Shown piece after piece: positions 15,696 to 23,628 of a DNA stretch of 31,197 bases (its first letter is position 1; every line of letters begins with the position of its first letter). This DNA is from a virus, in IMG/VR virus record IMGVR_UViG_3300049796_000015, positions 1-31,197 of that record; one strand, written 5' to 3'. The notes beneath the pieces were generated by a model that searched no databases, was not told the origin of the DNA, and was given only the letters and a program-made list of their open reading frames with translations. The position numbers and the translations under genes were made by a program.

Positions 15696-17241
15696 TCGGC
15701 CCCGTAAAGCCGTTAACGTGTTTGCCTGTGTACCAGAATAGGGCACCTTGAACCCCGATAACGCCGCCGTCGCGGAGCTTGTCGCCGGCCCGCTTGAAGG
15801 CCCCACGAAACCGGTTGTCAGTGACATCGTTGTCTTCATGCGGTGCAATGAACCGCTCGCGCATCAGCGCGCGGACATGCCGGCTGTCGACCACCTTGAC
15901 GATGCTCTTTGGTAGACCTGCCGGCGGCGGCTGACCGTGCTCCGTCAGTGAATCGAACAGCGCCCGCATGAACAGCATTTCTGTCGTCGTCGCATGGAAG
16001 CCGGTTGCGGTCCTCGGTGCGACGGCGATGCAGGGCTCGACGGCGCAGCTCGTTTCCGGATTGCCCCATTTGTTGCGGCCGACCTGGATGATGGGAAGGG
16101 TGAACTCCCAGGAGATTCCCGACTTGCCTTCGCGCTGCTTCCGCACCGTGGCGCGATGGATGGTCTTGCCGAGATCGGTGCGCCGGTCGCCGACGGTTTC
16201 GAATTCGATCGTGGTCTCGATATCGGCGGTGATGGAACTGTGCCCGCGAGGTCCATTGCCATTTTTTGGACGATGGTGAACGACACATACCGCCGCTGCA
16301 AACTTCTCCTGCAGCATCAATAGCCGCTTGCGCACCAGCGCCTGATCCTTACCGGAAATCTCGTCCATGCCTTGCGTGATCGCAGACATGGTGTCGATGA
16401 CGATCAGCACCAGCGGCAGATCATAGCTGCGACGGATCGCGGTGATCTCATCGATCAGCAGATTGGCATCGACGTCGTCCTGGAAGAAGTTTGGTCGCTT
16501 GGTCAAGAGGACGAACGGCAGCGGCTCCGATGGCTCCAAGCCGTGCTGGATCGCGTAGGCTACCTTGCGTTTGGCAAAGCCCTTGCCGGCCTCGGCGGCC
16601 ACATAGATGACCAGGCCGTGCTCGACATTATGGCCGTTGAACTTGACGTTCCTGGCGACGCACATCGCCATGTCGAACATATCAAAGCTCTTGCCGGTGC
16701 CGGAATCGCCGAACGCCATGGAAATTTCGTTGAGCGGGATGACATCCTCGACGAGCCATGCATAGCAGGCGGCAGCGCCGGCGGTGCCGATGTCCTCCCA
16801 GCGCTGCGCGCCAAATTTCGAGACGAACGGCTTGCCTCGGTTGAAATCGACGTCATCGACGGTGCCGACGGCGCGGCGCTCGCTGACGATCTGCAGATGA
16901 TCGGCGATCTCGGCGACGTCGTCTGCCAGGTCCGCCGCCGCACTCAGGCTGGCGACAAACGCGCCGGCTGACTTTTCGCCGCCGAGGCCGGCTACCAGCG
17001 TCGCCATGGTCAGTGGCGTATCGGTCTCGTAACTCCGGATCAGTATCTCATAGACGCGGCGATGCAGCGGATCGTGCAGATCGCTCGGCTTGAGGATGTC
17101 GATCGTCTCGGTGATCGCGCCAGGCCTATGCAGCAGATAGCCCAGCATGGCCTGCTCGGCGCGATGATCGGTAAGCTGCGCGCCTCCGGCATCGAACAGG
17201 TCGCCGACGGAATCGTCCTGTCGTTCGTCAAGGGCAAACAT
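15688..17241 (-). CDS. DnaB-N / RepA-type replicative helicase
   Basis: 517 residues. Residues 25-115 resemble the DnaB N-terminal domain (AEQAMLGYLL, LHDPLHRRVYEIL). Residues 150-390 are a RecA-fold ATPase of the RepA/AAA_25 type: Walker A GDSGTGKS (178-185), an AAEAGKG motif (215-221), Walker B LVLIVIDT (277-284), and a VVHHRPKNGNGPRGHSSI loop (320-337). The C-terminal 120 residues look like a winged or helical DNA-binding tail. It should be the phage's replicative helicase, loaded on DNA and probably contacting primase through the DnaB-N part. It is the last gene of the leftward operon. Confidence 0.85.
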   Translation of the reverse strand: MFALDERQDDSVGDLFDAGGAQLTDHRAEQAMLGYLLHRPGAITETIDILKPSDLHDPLHRRVYEILIRSYETDTPLTMATLVAGLGGEKSAGAFVASLSAAADLADDVAEIADHLQIVSERRAVGTVDDVDFNRGKPFVSKFGAQRWEDIGTAGAAACYAWLVEDVIPLNEISMAFGDSGTGKSFDMFDMAMCVARNVKFNGHNVEHGLVIYVAAEAGKGFAKRKVAYAIQHGLEPSEPLPFVLLTKRPNFFQDDVDANLLIDEITAIRRSYDLPLVLIVIDTMSAITQGMDEISGKDQALVRKRLLMLQEKFAAAVCVVHHRPKNGNGPRGHSSITADIETTIEFETVGDRRTDLGKTIHRATVRKQREGKSGISWEFTLPIIQVGRNKWGNPETSCAVEPCIAVAPRTATGFHATTTEMLFMRALFDSLTEHGQPPPAGLPKSIVKVVDSRHVRALMRERFIAPHEDNDVTDNRFRGAFKRAGDKLRDGGVIGVQGALFWYTGKHVNGFTGPII

Positions 17242-17247
17242 TTACTT

Positions 17248-17619
17248 TCAAAAATGCTCCAGCCGGTAGATCGCGCCATGCCCACCGGAAGAAACAATTC
17301 TCTGGTTTACCGCAGCAAGGCGTTTGTTTGTAGACATGATCTGAACGTAGACGGATGTGGCTGCGTAGAGCGGGCCGCCATCGGCCCGGTGGGCATAGAC
17401 GCGATCGATCAATTCCGTGCCCAGGATGCCGTGCTTCGATCTGCGGACAATGTCCCAGATGCGAAATTGCAGCGGCGATAGATCGACCGGAGACTTCTCT
17501 TCAATCTTGCCAGCACCATTGCAGCACGGACAAATGACTATCCGCGCAGCCCTCGGGAGATGCCGCGCCCGAACAGCGGCGTCGGTGCCATCGCCAGTTT
17601 TGGTTCGATCAGCGCGCAC
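17248..17619 (-). CDS. Zinc-motif plus winged-helix protein
   Basis: 123 residues from GTG at 17619, with GGAG seven bases before it. A CPCCNGAGK motif (31-39) may bind zinc in part. Residues 47-121 (SPLQFRIWDIVRRSKHGILGTELIDRVY and IYRLEHF at the end) look like a winged-helix DNA-binding domain. The gene overlaps the RuvC-like gene by 82 bases, which is long; a shorter start would need a rare codon (ATA or ATT near 17543). It lies just before the helicase, so it may be a loader, initiator or regulator. The function is unknown. Confidence 0.65.
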   Translation of the reverse strand: MRADRTKTGDGTDAAVRARHLPRAARIVICPCCNGAGKIEEKSPVDLSPLQFRIWDIVRRSKHGILGTELIDRVYAHRADGGPLYAATSVYVQIMSTNKRLAAVNQRIVSSGGHGAIYRLEHF

Positions 17620-18092
17620 ATATAACTCCAGACAGCTAAAGCATCGGCCTCGTTATCATCTGCCACGTCCCAGCCATTGGCGCGGCATTGGCGCATCACC
17701 ATCGGCTTCGCCTTGGCGCGCTTCGGGTTGCAGCCGATGAAGTGCTGGCGAACCGCGCGCGTCTCGGCTTTGCGGATGTCATAAATGCCTTTGAGATATG
17801 CGACGGCACCGATTACGGCGGGCAGGCCATAGAGAAGCGTCGTGGTGTTGGTGTTGCTTTTGCCACGCGAAAAACTCGTCGGCAGAGGGCTTTCCCATAC
17901 GATGAGACCCGGCGCGTAAAACGTGATATTGTCGCCCATCCATCTTGCTGCTGCTGCGAATACCGCCTCATGGCTCGCGCCGGCATGGGCGAACCGAATG
18001 GAGCCATGTGCTGGACTCTCGCCAGGCTTTCCGCAGCACCACCCAGAAACGGATGCGAGATCGAGCGCCATGATCACCGGCATGTCGGCCAT
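17538..18092 (-). CDS. RuvC-like Holliday-junction resolvase
   Basis: 184 residues. The RNase-H-like fold shows D11 in the first strand (IMALDLAS), E67 in IVWESP, and D145/D146 and D150 in the DDNEADALAVW helix, which together make a RuvC-type acidic site. The family cuts four-way junctions, needed in phage recombination and packaging. ATG at 18071 (MALDL, preceded by GGTGA) is an alternative start. A 96-base gap separates it from the GapR-like gene. Confidence 0.8.
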   Translation of the reverse strand: MADMPVIMALDLASVSGWCCGKPGESPAHGSIRFAHAGASHEAVFAAAARWMGDNITFYAPGLIVWESPLPTSFSRGKSNTNTTTLLYGLPAVIGAVAYLKGIYDIRKAETRAVRQHFIGCNPKRAKAKPMVMRQCRANGWDVADDNEADALAVWSYMCALIEPKLAMAPTPLFGRGISRGLRG

Positions 18093-18188
18093 TGCGAGGG
18101 CAATTCAAACTTACGAAGCGTTGCGTTGAGGTGCGGTGAGTGGCGGAGCGGCGAGCCGAGTTGAGCCGCGACGCGCGTTGGTTGATTA

Positions 18189-18539
18189 TCAGCCTGCGGC
18201 TGCAATTGCGGCCTTGCCAAGCGGCAGCGTCCCATAGTCGCCAAGCGCTTCAGTCAGCATTTCCAGTTCGCTGCGCTCATCGGCTTCGAGGTCCAGAGCA
18301 AGCCCCTCGATCTTCCGCTCCAGCTCGCGTTCCTTGACAATCAACTTCAACAATTTCTTGCTGATGCCTTGCTCAACCGCGCGATCATAGTCGTTGGACA
18401 TATGCTCGCGGATGCGCCTGCACTGCAGCATGTATTTGCCGCGCTCGGAGGCCAGTTCGGTGTATCGATCTTCGATATTGCGAACGGCGGCCTGGACGTC
18501 TTCGCTCTCGGGGGTGTTGTTATTCGCCTGCTTGGCCAT
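18189..18539 (-). CDS. GapR-like (DUF2312-type) nucleoid-associated protein
   Basis: 116 residues. The helical region (IEDRYTELASERGKYMLQCRRI, then REHMSNDYDRAVEQGISKKLLKLIVK) resembles the helix-loop-helix plan of the GapR family, with the typical basic patch and the G-x-x-x-K-x-L-(K/R) helix. GapR binds overtwisted DNA ahead of forks. A GAGGAG ribosome site sits in the end of the upstream YdaS-like gene. GapR assignment is inference from pattern; it might instead be a distinct phage coiled-coil protein. Confidence 0.6.
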   Translation of the reverse strand: MAKQANNNTPESEDVQAAVRNIEDRYTELASERGKYMLQCRRIREHMSNDYDRAVEQGISKKLLKLIVKERELERKIEGLALDLEADERSELEMLTEALGDYGTLPLGKAAIAAAG

Positions 18540-18541
18540 GG

Positions 18542-18802
18542 TTACGCGCTCCTCGCGCTGCTGTTGTTGGGGTTTCGTCGATAGATATCCGGACGGATCA
18601 GGCTGCGAGGTCGACCGATGGCGCGCTCGACATCACGGACCCGTTGCTGCGGCACGCGGACCCAAAGCCGCACGGCTCCAGGTGTGATCCCGCATTGCAA
18701 GGCAACCGCATTCCAGAGGGTTTTGCGGGCGATGTACCGCATTGTCGCGTCGCGTTCCTTGGTCAACGGACGACCGCGTTTGGCTTCTCCGTTCGATGCC
18801 AT
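18542..18802 (-). CDS. Cro/YdaS-like HTH regulator
   Basis: 86 residues. The region around residues 32-75 (AVALQCGITPGAVRLWVRVP, RVRDVERAIGRPRSLIRPDIY) is the helix-turn-helix plan of YdaS-type Cro-like proteins: a Trp in the recognition helix and the ending RPDIY. A preceding GGAAAGG is a good ribosome site. As first gene of the leftward replication operon it is likely a Cro-type repressor controlling the divergent early promoters. Start at ATG 18802. Confidence 0.78.
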   Translation of the reverse strand: MASNGEAKRGRPLTKERDATMRYIARKTLWNAVALQCGITPGAVRLWVRVPQQRVRDVERAIGRPRSLIRPDIYRRNPNNSSARSA

Positions 18803-19206
18803 CTCAACCTTTCCTCATGATCGGGAGCGTCATGGCTATCGAAGCGCGATCGGCACCGTCAACATTCTTGAGGTGCGAGTTTCGAGAAAAACCGGCCGAA
18901 TATCTTTTCCGATCAATGGCATCCAACTATTCGCGGGTGTGGATTTCGGTTTTGTTAGCGGCGTTACGTTTTCGGCCGTTACAAAGAAAGTTTTTCGGCT
19001 AACGGAAATGTCTGGCACGGGAAATGCTCTGTGCAGACTAAGTAATAGTAGAGCCACCGTAGAAAGGGTCGACAGGCCCATTTCTTTCTCTGGCTGCTTG
19101 CATACCCAGAAGATCGGCCTGTAACGGCGAAATAAACCCGGCTTCGCGCCGTTGCTAAATCAGAAAACTCAGCGACAAATAAATCCCATCACCAACGGGA
19201 TCGTAG
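18803..19206. other. Gap between divergent early operons
   Basis: About 400 bases with no gene I trust. It separates the leftward replication operon from the rightward early operon, so it should hold their promoters and operators. On the minus strand a possible -35 (TTGACG, 18862-18857) is followed after 16-17 bases by a weak ATAG-type -10 near 18840-18834. A GC-rich imperfect hairpin lies near 19123-19150. No copy of the TGTCCAAAATTGGACA palindrome is visible here. Confidence 0.35.
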
Positions 19207-19416
19207 ATGAGCGTCGTCAGCATCTGGGCAGACAAGCACCGCATCTTGAGAAGCATAAACGGCGAAAGGCCGGAAGTAATCGCTATGTGCAAAAACCATA
19301 GCGTTGCCGTGATGTTGGCAGGCGCGTGGGTCTCCCATATGCAGCAACAGCAACCGGGGCGGGAAGCGAGTTTCGTTATCCCGGGGAAATACGAAACAAC
19401 AGTAGGTTCAACATGA
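19207..19416 (+). CDS. Small hypothetical protein, first gene of early operon
   Basis: 69 residues from ATG 19207 with GGGA upstream; it ends in ATGA overlap (19413-19416) with the next small gene, which is the main support. Composition is mixed, with CKNHSVAVMLAGAWVSHMQQQQ in the centre. No motif recognised. It could be a chance ORF. Confidence 0.42.
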   Translation: MSVVSIWADKHRILRSINGERPEVIAMCKNHSVAVMLAGAWVSHMQQQQPGREASFVIPGKYETTVGST

Positions 19417-19574
19417 GCGACCAGTCCATTGCCGCTATCGCCAGAGAACTTGCTTTGGCTCTGCTGCACCGCGCGCGAACGCGCGGACCTGACGATCAAA
19501 AAGCGGTTCTCTCGCTACAAACACAACTTGTCCAAGAATACTTGGCCGAGCCTATCAACGCCGCTGAAAAATAA
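19413..19574 (+). CDS. Small hypothetical helical protein
   Basis: 53 residues starting MSDQSIAAIARELALALLH, an amphipathic helix, followed by a second helix AVLSLQTQLVQEYLAE with a basic patch between (RARTRG). ATG at 19413 is coupled to the previous gene by ATGA. An upstream in-frame extension to 19326 is unlikely. No known family. Confidence 0.45.
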   Translation: MSDQSIAAIARELALALLHRARTRGPDDQKAVLSLQTQLVQEYLAEPINAAEK

Positions 19575-19584
19575 ATCGCCCAAG

Positions 19585-19600
19585 AGTCCAATTTTGCACT
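19585..19600. promoter_or_regulatory. Operator-like palindrome copy 1 (TGTCC family)
   Basis: AGTCCAATTTTGCACT; read on the minus strand it is AGTGCAAAATTGGACT, three mismatches from TGTCCAAAATTGGACA. It lies 66 bases before the nuclease gene start. It matches the other copies at 25408, 27350, 27685, 27979 and 29478. Confidence 0.5.
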
Positions 19601-19666
19601 TTCAGCATTGCTGGCAATAGGCAACGGTGCGTTTCAGGTTTTGCACAGAAAGTTTGAGTACCGATA

Positions 19667-20590
19667 ATGACTGCGTCCATCCGATGGGACGGCAGACCGA
19701 TCACGGCTGACGGCTGGTATGATCGCGTCCCGCTCTCTACCTATCACTCATCCAAAATCACCGTCGGACCGTCGATCTCGTCGAGCGGGTTGCGGCTGCT
19801 TTGGTCCAAATCGCCGAAGCATTTTTATGCAAAATGGCCCGGGAATCCGAACCGCGACGAGCTTGCAGAGGAGGAAAGCCAGGCGTTTCTGCTCGGACGC
19901 GCCGCGCATCATCTCTTCCTCGGCGAAGACGACTTTTCGCTGCAGTTCATCGAACGGCCCGCGAAGATTGCCGGGCTCGACTGGCACGGCAACAGGACGG
20001 AATGCAAGGCGTTCGTGAAACAGCAGGCGCAGCTCGGTCGCACCGTGCTGACGCCGAACGACATCAAGATCATTCGGGGCATGGCACGGAGTCTCGCCGA
20101 GGAGCCGCTGGCGGTCGATCTGCTGCAGGGCGCGGTTGAGCAAACCCTGATCGCCCAAGACCCGGACACCGGCATCTGGCTTCGGGCGCGGCCGGACGTG
20201 ATGCCGTCGTCGGACGGCATGTTCGCCGATCTGAAGACGACGCCGAGCGTGCTCGATATCGATCTGAAGCGGACGCTGCGGGACTACGGATATCATCAGC
20301 AAGGCGCCGTCATTTGGCAGGTATGCGAACTGCTCGGGCTGCCGTTCGACGGCTTTGTGCTCATTTTCATCGAAAAGAAATCGCCGTTCTGCACCCGCAT
20401 TGTCGAGTTGACGGATGACGATCTCGGCCGTGGCCGGTTGCAGAACATTGCCATGATGCGGCGGCTGAAGAAGTGCATCGACAGCGGCGCTTGGCCCGGG
20501 CCTGGCAAGCACGATGCAGAGTTCTTCTCGATGCCGGCATCGGAACAGGAATTCATTGATCTGCGGCTGCGCGAACTGGAGGCGGCGTGA
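19667..20590 (+). CDS. PD-(D/E)XK nuclease, RecE-like exonuclease
   Basis: 307 residues. The motifs of the family are visible in order: GRAAHHLFLGE (H81/H82), WLRARPDVM (D177), FADLKTT (D188, K190), and a DYGYHQQGAVI helix (Y209, Q212). The function should be 5'-3' resection of double-stranded ends in phage recombination. The start region (WDGRPITADGWYDRVPLSTYH) is typical of phage RecE-like proteins. A RecT-like gene follows two genes later, forming a two-component recombination system. The TGA overlaps the next ATG as TGATG. Confidence 0.85.
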   Translation: MTASIRWDGRPITADGWYDRVPLSTYHSSKITVGPSISSSGLRLLWSKSPKHFYAKWPGNPNRDELAEEESQAFLLGRAAHHLFLGEDDFSLQFIERPAKIAGLDWHGNRTECKAFVKQQAQLGRTVLTPNDIKIIRGMARSLAEEPLAVDLLQGAVEQTLIAQDPDTGIWLRARPDVMPSSDGMFADLKTTPSVLDIDLKRTLRDYGYHQQGAVIWQVCELLGLPFDGFVLIFIEKKSPFCTRIVELTDDDLGRGRLQNIAMMRRLKKCIDSGAWPGPGKHDAEFFSMPASEQEFIDLRLRELEAA

Positions 20591-20763
20591 TGGCTCAAGA
20601 TAAGGAAGGCCTGCAAGTAAGAATTCCCCCCGAAATCATTAATCAAATCGACAACTGGCGACGGAAGCAGCCGGTTATGCCGGCTCGGGCCGCCGCTGTT
20701 CGCTACTTTCTCGAAAAGGGTATGAGCCTCGTTCAACAAGAGCCAAAGAAGGGTCGGAACTGA
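20590..20763 (+). CDS. Ribbon-helix-helix (Arc-like) small protein
   Basis: 57 residues between two TGATG overlaps (20588-20592 and 20761-20765). The core LQVRIPPEIINQIDNW has the beta-strand and first helix of an Arc/CopG-type DNA-binding fold, and ARAAAVRYFLEKGM is the second helix. It may repress the recombination operon or act with the nuclease and RecT pair; the role is inferred. Confidence 0.75.
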   Translation: MAQDKEGLQVRIPPEIINQIDNWRRKQPVMPARAAAVRYFLEKGMSLVQQEPKKGRN

Positions 20764-21566
20764 TGGCGTTCGACGTCAATAAAATCGAAGAGCGGATCGA
20801 CAAGATCGTCACGGGATCAATGGAGATCAATGCCGAGGCCGGCGGCCTTGTTCTCAAGACTTCGACCGAAGCAATGGAATTTGCAAAGATGATGGCGACC
20901 GCCACGGCGGCATTGCCGAAGTATTTACGCGGTAACCTCGGAGACGTGCTTTCCATCTTGATGCAGGCGAACGCATGGCGCATGGACCCCTACGCGGTTG
21001 CGAGGCAATCATACTTCGTTAACGACACTATCGCGTTCCAGTCGCAGCTTATACACGCTCTCGTCAACACGCGCGCTCCGATCAAGGGAAGACTAAAAAT
21101 CTCTTTTGATGGCAATGGCGCGGAGCGCGTGTGCACCGTATGGGCGATCTGTCGAGAGGATGACGAGCGGGTAGAGTATGTCTCACCCGCATTTGGGGTG
21201 ATCAACCCCAAGAACAGCCCGCTCTGGAAAAACGACCCAGATCAGCAATTGCTTTATTTTTCGGTGAGAGCGTTCGCCCGCCGGAACTTCCCCGAGGTTT
21301 TGCTTGGTGTTTATGCCGACGATGAGTTGCGCGATACGGAACCGATGAAGGATGTCACGCCGGATCGCGGCACTCTGACGGATCGCTTGAAGAAACAAAA
21401 ACGAATTGCGTCATCGCGCGGGTTCGACGCCGCGCATGTCGAGCGCGAGACGCAAAAGGATGACCCGGCCGCGCTTACTCCCACGGCCGGGTCTGAGGCC
21501 GCGCCGTCCGAAACCCTCGCAGTGGCGGCGGACGGCGCGGTACCTCTCGAAGAGAAAGCGAGCTGA
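20763..21566 (+). CDS. RecT-like ssDNA-annealing protein
   Basis: 267 residues. Residues 35-150 show the RecT core: a LPKYLRGNLGDVLSILMQA helix, an NAWRMDPYAVARQSYFVND segment, and a FQSQLIHALVN helix followed by the IKGRLKISFDGNG strand. The C-terminal 70 residues are polar, low complexity and rich in Ala/Glu. It should anneal single strands produced by the nuclease at 19667, as in RecE/RecT and Exo/Beta pairs. The pairing and order support both calls. Confidence 0.85.
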   Translation: MAFDVNKIEERIDKIVTGSMEINAEAGGLVLKTSTEAMEFAKMMATATAALPKYLRGNLGDVLSILMQANAWRMDPYAVARQSYFVNDTIAFQSQLIHALVNTRAPIKGRLKISFDGNGAERVCTVWAICREDDERVEYVSPAFGVINPKNSPLWKNDPDQQLLYFSVRAFARRNFPEVLLGVYADDELRDTEPMKDVTPDRGTLTDRLKKQKRIASSRGFDAAHVERETQKDDPAALTPTAGSEAAPSETLAVAADGAVPLEEKAS

Positions 21567-21568
21567 TC

Positions 21569-21727
21569 ATGGAATTTTTGGTTGGATTGATTGTCGGCGC
21601 AATTGTCAGCGGTACCGTCAGCGCCATCGTCGTCGGCACGATGATGGCCGCGAAGCGCGCCGACCGCGACTATGAGAGCGAGTTGAATGAGCCGCAAAGT
21701 CGAAGAGTGGATCGGCAAGGACGATGA
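21569..21727 (+). CDS. Tiny single-TM protein in early operon
   Basis: 52 residues from ATG 21569, two bases after the RecT-like stop. Residues 3-26 (FLVGLIVGAIVSGTVSAIVVGTMM) form one membrane helix with Gly-x-x-x-Gly-like spacing; the tail is charged. It overlaps the HNH gene by 41 bases. Function unknown. Confidence 0.5.
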   Translation: MEFLVGLIVGAIVSGTVSAIVVGTMMAAKRADRDYESELNEPQSRRVDRQGR

Positions 21728-22058
21728 CGATCAGGTGCCGCCGAGGGTGCGGCTCCGGGTGTTCGACAGGTTCGGCGGCATCTGCTGCGAATGCACGACC
21801 AAGATCATCGCGCGCCGCTGGATATGCGATCACCGCCAGGCGCTGATCAACGGAGGACAGAACCGCGAAAACAATCTCGGCCCAATCCATGAGGACTGCG
21901 ACAAGACCAAGACCGTCGCCGACGTTGCGGAGAAGTCGAAAAATGCTCGGGTGCGATCGAAGCATCTCGGGATCAAGAAACGAAAGGGACGCGCGTTCCC
22001 GGGATCACGGGACAGTCCCTTCAAAGCGAAAATAGGCGGCGGCTGGGAACGGCGATGA
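21687..22058 (+). CDS. HNH endonuclease
   Basis: 123 residues. The HNH fold is clear: GICCEC Cys cluster (33-36), WICDHRQAL (H49), GGQNRENNLGPIHEDCDKTKT (N63, H68, C71). The tail is basic. HNH proteins of this shape are common in phage early regions, either as nicking enzymes in recombination/packaging or as homing elements. Here it is in the operon by overlap on both sides (next gene by ATGA), which argues against a recent insertion. Confidence 0.85.
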   Translation: MSRKVEEWIGKDDDDQVPPRVRLRVFDRFGGICCECTTKIIARRWICDHRQALINGGQNRENNLGPIHEDCDKTKTVADVAEKSKNARVRSKHLGIKKRKGRAFPGSRDSPFKAKIGGGWERR

Positions 22059-22243
22059 CGAAGATCAAGCGGCATTTCTCGAAGAAGAAGATCAACGACG
22101 CCGAACTGAAGCGATTATGGCCGTCACGACTAACAGATGCCGAACTCGCGAAACGGCTTGGTCATCACCCTTGGGTCTTGCGCCGCCGCGTCGTCAAGCT
22201 CGGTCTGCCATCATCGCGGCGCGAACTATGGAGTCAATCATGA
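22055..22243 (+). CDS. Small HTH-like basic protein
   Basis: 62 residues. The centre (LTDAELAKRLGHHPWVLRRRVVKLGL) has helix-turn-helix spacing of a homeodomain-like or sigma-like HTH, and the N-terminus is highly basic (KIKRHFSKKK). ATGA coupling to the HNH gene upstream and to 22240 downstream. Likely a DNA-binding regulator. Confidence 0.65.
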   Translation: MTKIKRHFSKKKINDAELKRLWPSRLTDAELAKRLGHHPWVLRRRVVKLGLPSSRRELWSQS

Positions 22244-22401
22244 GAATCCTCACCGAACTGATCGGCGGCGTAGTCCTGCTGCTGGTGTTTTTCTACGGCG
22301 TCAATGAGACCATCAAGTTCTTTGAACAGAGGGAGAGACAGAATGACAATGTACAACCTACGCAACGACAGCCCGACCCCGATGATGCGCCCGGGGCGTA
22401 A
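22240..22401 (+). CDS. Tiny single-TM protein before SPFH gene
   Basis: 53 residues. GGAG six bases before ATG 22240 is a perfect ribosome site and the ATGA overlap couples it to the HTH gene. Residues 3-20 (ILTELIGGVVLLLVFFYG) form one membrane helix; the C-terminus is polar and acidic. It overlaps the SPFH gene by 59 bases, so the two membrane proteins may be made together and could interact. Confidence 0.62.
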   Translation: MRILTELIGGVVLLLVFFYGVNETIKFFEQRERQNDNVQPTQRQPDPDDAPGA

Positions 22402-23290
22402 CCCGATTAGATTTTTTGCCACTATCGCGGGGGCGGTGGTCTTCGTGATTGCCGGGCTCACGGTGTTCTTTGGTAGTTGGTACACGGTTGACCAGACCGA
22501 GCGGGCTGTTCTGCTTCGCAACGGCGCTTTCGTCGAAGTGGTGCAGCCTGGTCTGCACTTCAAGCTGCCTTGGGCTGAGTCCGTCTACAAAATCGATATG
22601 CAGACCCATACCAAGACCTATGGCCAGGATGCTTCGAGCGGCAAGGACATCATGGAGGCGTACTCGGCTGATCAGCAGCCGGCGTTCCTGCGGGTTTCGG
22701 TCACGCTGCATATCGCACCGGATAAGGTCGCTGAGATGTATTCCAGGTTCGGCGGCGATTACGACGCGGCGCTTGGCCGGGTGATCTCGCCGCACGTCTA
22801 TGAGCGGGTGAAGGTGGTATTCGGTCAGTACACGGCGGCCAAGGCGATCAGCGCCCGAGGCCAGCTCAACGCTGATGCATCGAACTCGATCACTCAATCG
22901 ATCGCGTATGATCCGGTATTCATCATCGAGAGCGCACAGATCGAAAATATCTCGTTCTCGCCGGACTATATCCACTCGGTTGAGCAGCGGATGCAGGCTG
23001 AGGTCGAGGTGCAGCGCCAGCAACAGAATTATCAGCAGGAGAAGATCAAGGCCGACATCGCGGTGACGCAGGCGACGGGTCGAGCGAACAGTGTTCGCGC
23101 CGAAGCACAGGCCAGCGCGGATGCAACCGTCCTCCGTGGCAATGCTGAAGCTACCGCGATCAAGGCGAAGGCCGATGCTCTGGCGAGCAATTCCAACCTA
23201 ATCGCGCTGACCCAGGCTGAACGCTGGAACGGGGCATTGCCAACTACGATGGTGCCGGGATCGGCGGTGCCGTTCATTTCGGTGAAATAA
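22343..23290 (+). CDS. SPFH / Band-7 (prohibitin-like) membrane protein
   Basis: 315 residues. ATG 22343 is preceded by GAGGGAGAGA. A membrane helix lies at about 23-45 (FFATIAGAVVFVIAGLTVFFG). The SPFH domain follows (WYTVDQTERAVLLRNG, VVQPGLHFKLPW, SVYKIDMQTHTKTY, ALGRVISPHVYERVK), then a coiled coil from about 215 (QRMQAEVEVQRQQQNYQQ, AEAQASADATVLRGNAEATA). SPFH proteins form large cages in the membrane; HflK/HflC hold FtsH and thereby affect lambda CII stability. A phage copy could modify host membrane proteolysis or envelope stress. Role is inferred. Confidence 0.88.
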   Translation: MTMYNLRNDSPTPMMRPGRNPIRFFATIAGAVVFVIAGLTVFFGSWYTVDQTERAVLLRNGAFVEVVQPGLHFKLPWAESVYKIDMQTHTKTYGQDASSGKDIMEAYSADQQPAFLRVSVTLHIAPDKVAEMYSRFGGDYDAALGRVISPHVYERVKVVFGQYTAAKAISARGQLNADASNSITQSIAYDPVFIIESAQIENISFSPDYIHSVEQRMQAEVEVQRQQQNYQQEKIKADIAVTQATGRANSVRAEAQASADATVLRGNAEATAIKAKADALASNSNLIALTQAERWNGALPTTMVPGSAVPFISVK

Positions 23291-23628
23291 TGACCCCAAG
23301 CCAGATCATCCGCGAGACCTGCTTGAAGCATGGCGTTGGTTCTACGGAAGTCACCAGCCAATGCCGCAGCGACCGTGTGGTCCGTGCTCGCATCGAGATT
23401 ACGCATGAGCTTTCGGCTCGGGGCTACAGCCCGAGCCGGATTGGCATGATGCTGAACAAGGATCGCAGCACGGTCGTTTTCTACCTTGGGCGTACCAAGA
23501 AGGAGCCGAGCGTCAAGCTGCTTCCGCCGAAGGTCCGGGTCGTGAAACGCAAGCGCTATCTGATCCCTTATGCCGGCGCCTATTGGCCGGAATACGACTG
23601 GAAGGAGCGGCCATGCCGGAGCGGATGA
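23290..23628 (+). CDS. DnaA domain IV-like DNA-binding protein
   Basis: 112 residues. Residues 27-66 (SDRVVRARIEITHELSARGY and SPSRIGMMLNKDRSTVVFYL) look like the C-terminal DNA-binding domain of DnaA (R-x-x-x-R helix, IG-x-x-L, then DHTTV-like DRSTV). The AAA+ part is absent. It may be an origin-binding protein or a decoy for the host DnaA. TAATG overlap couples it to the SPFH gene. The similarity is by pattern only. Confidence 0.65.
   Translation: MTPSQIIRETCLKHGVGSTEVTSQCRSDRVVRARIEITHELSARGYSPSRIGMMLNKDRSTVVFYLGRTKKEPSVKLLPPKVRVVKRKRYLIPYAGAYWPEYDWKERPCRSG

Noticed and set aside
18836-19081. Minus-strand 81-residue reading frame
   Set aside because: Composition is unlike a real protein, no ribosome site, and it lies in the control region between operons.
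19155-19499. Minus-strand 114-residue frame
   Set aside because: It overlaps two better supported small plus-strand genes and has no recognisable feature.
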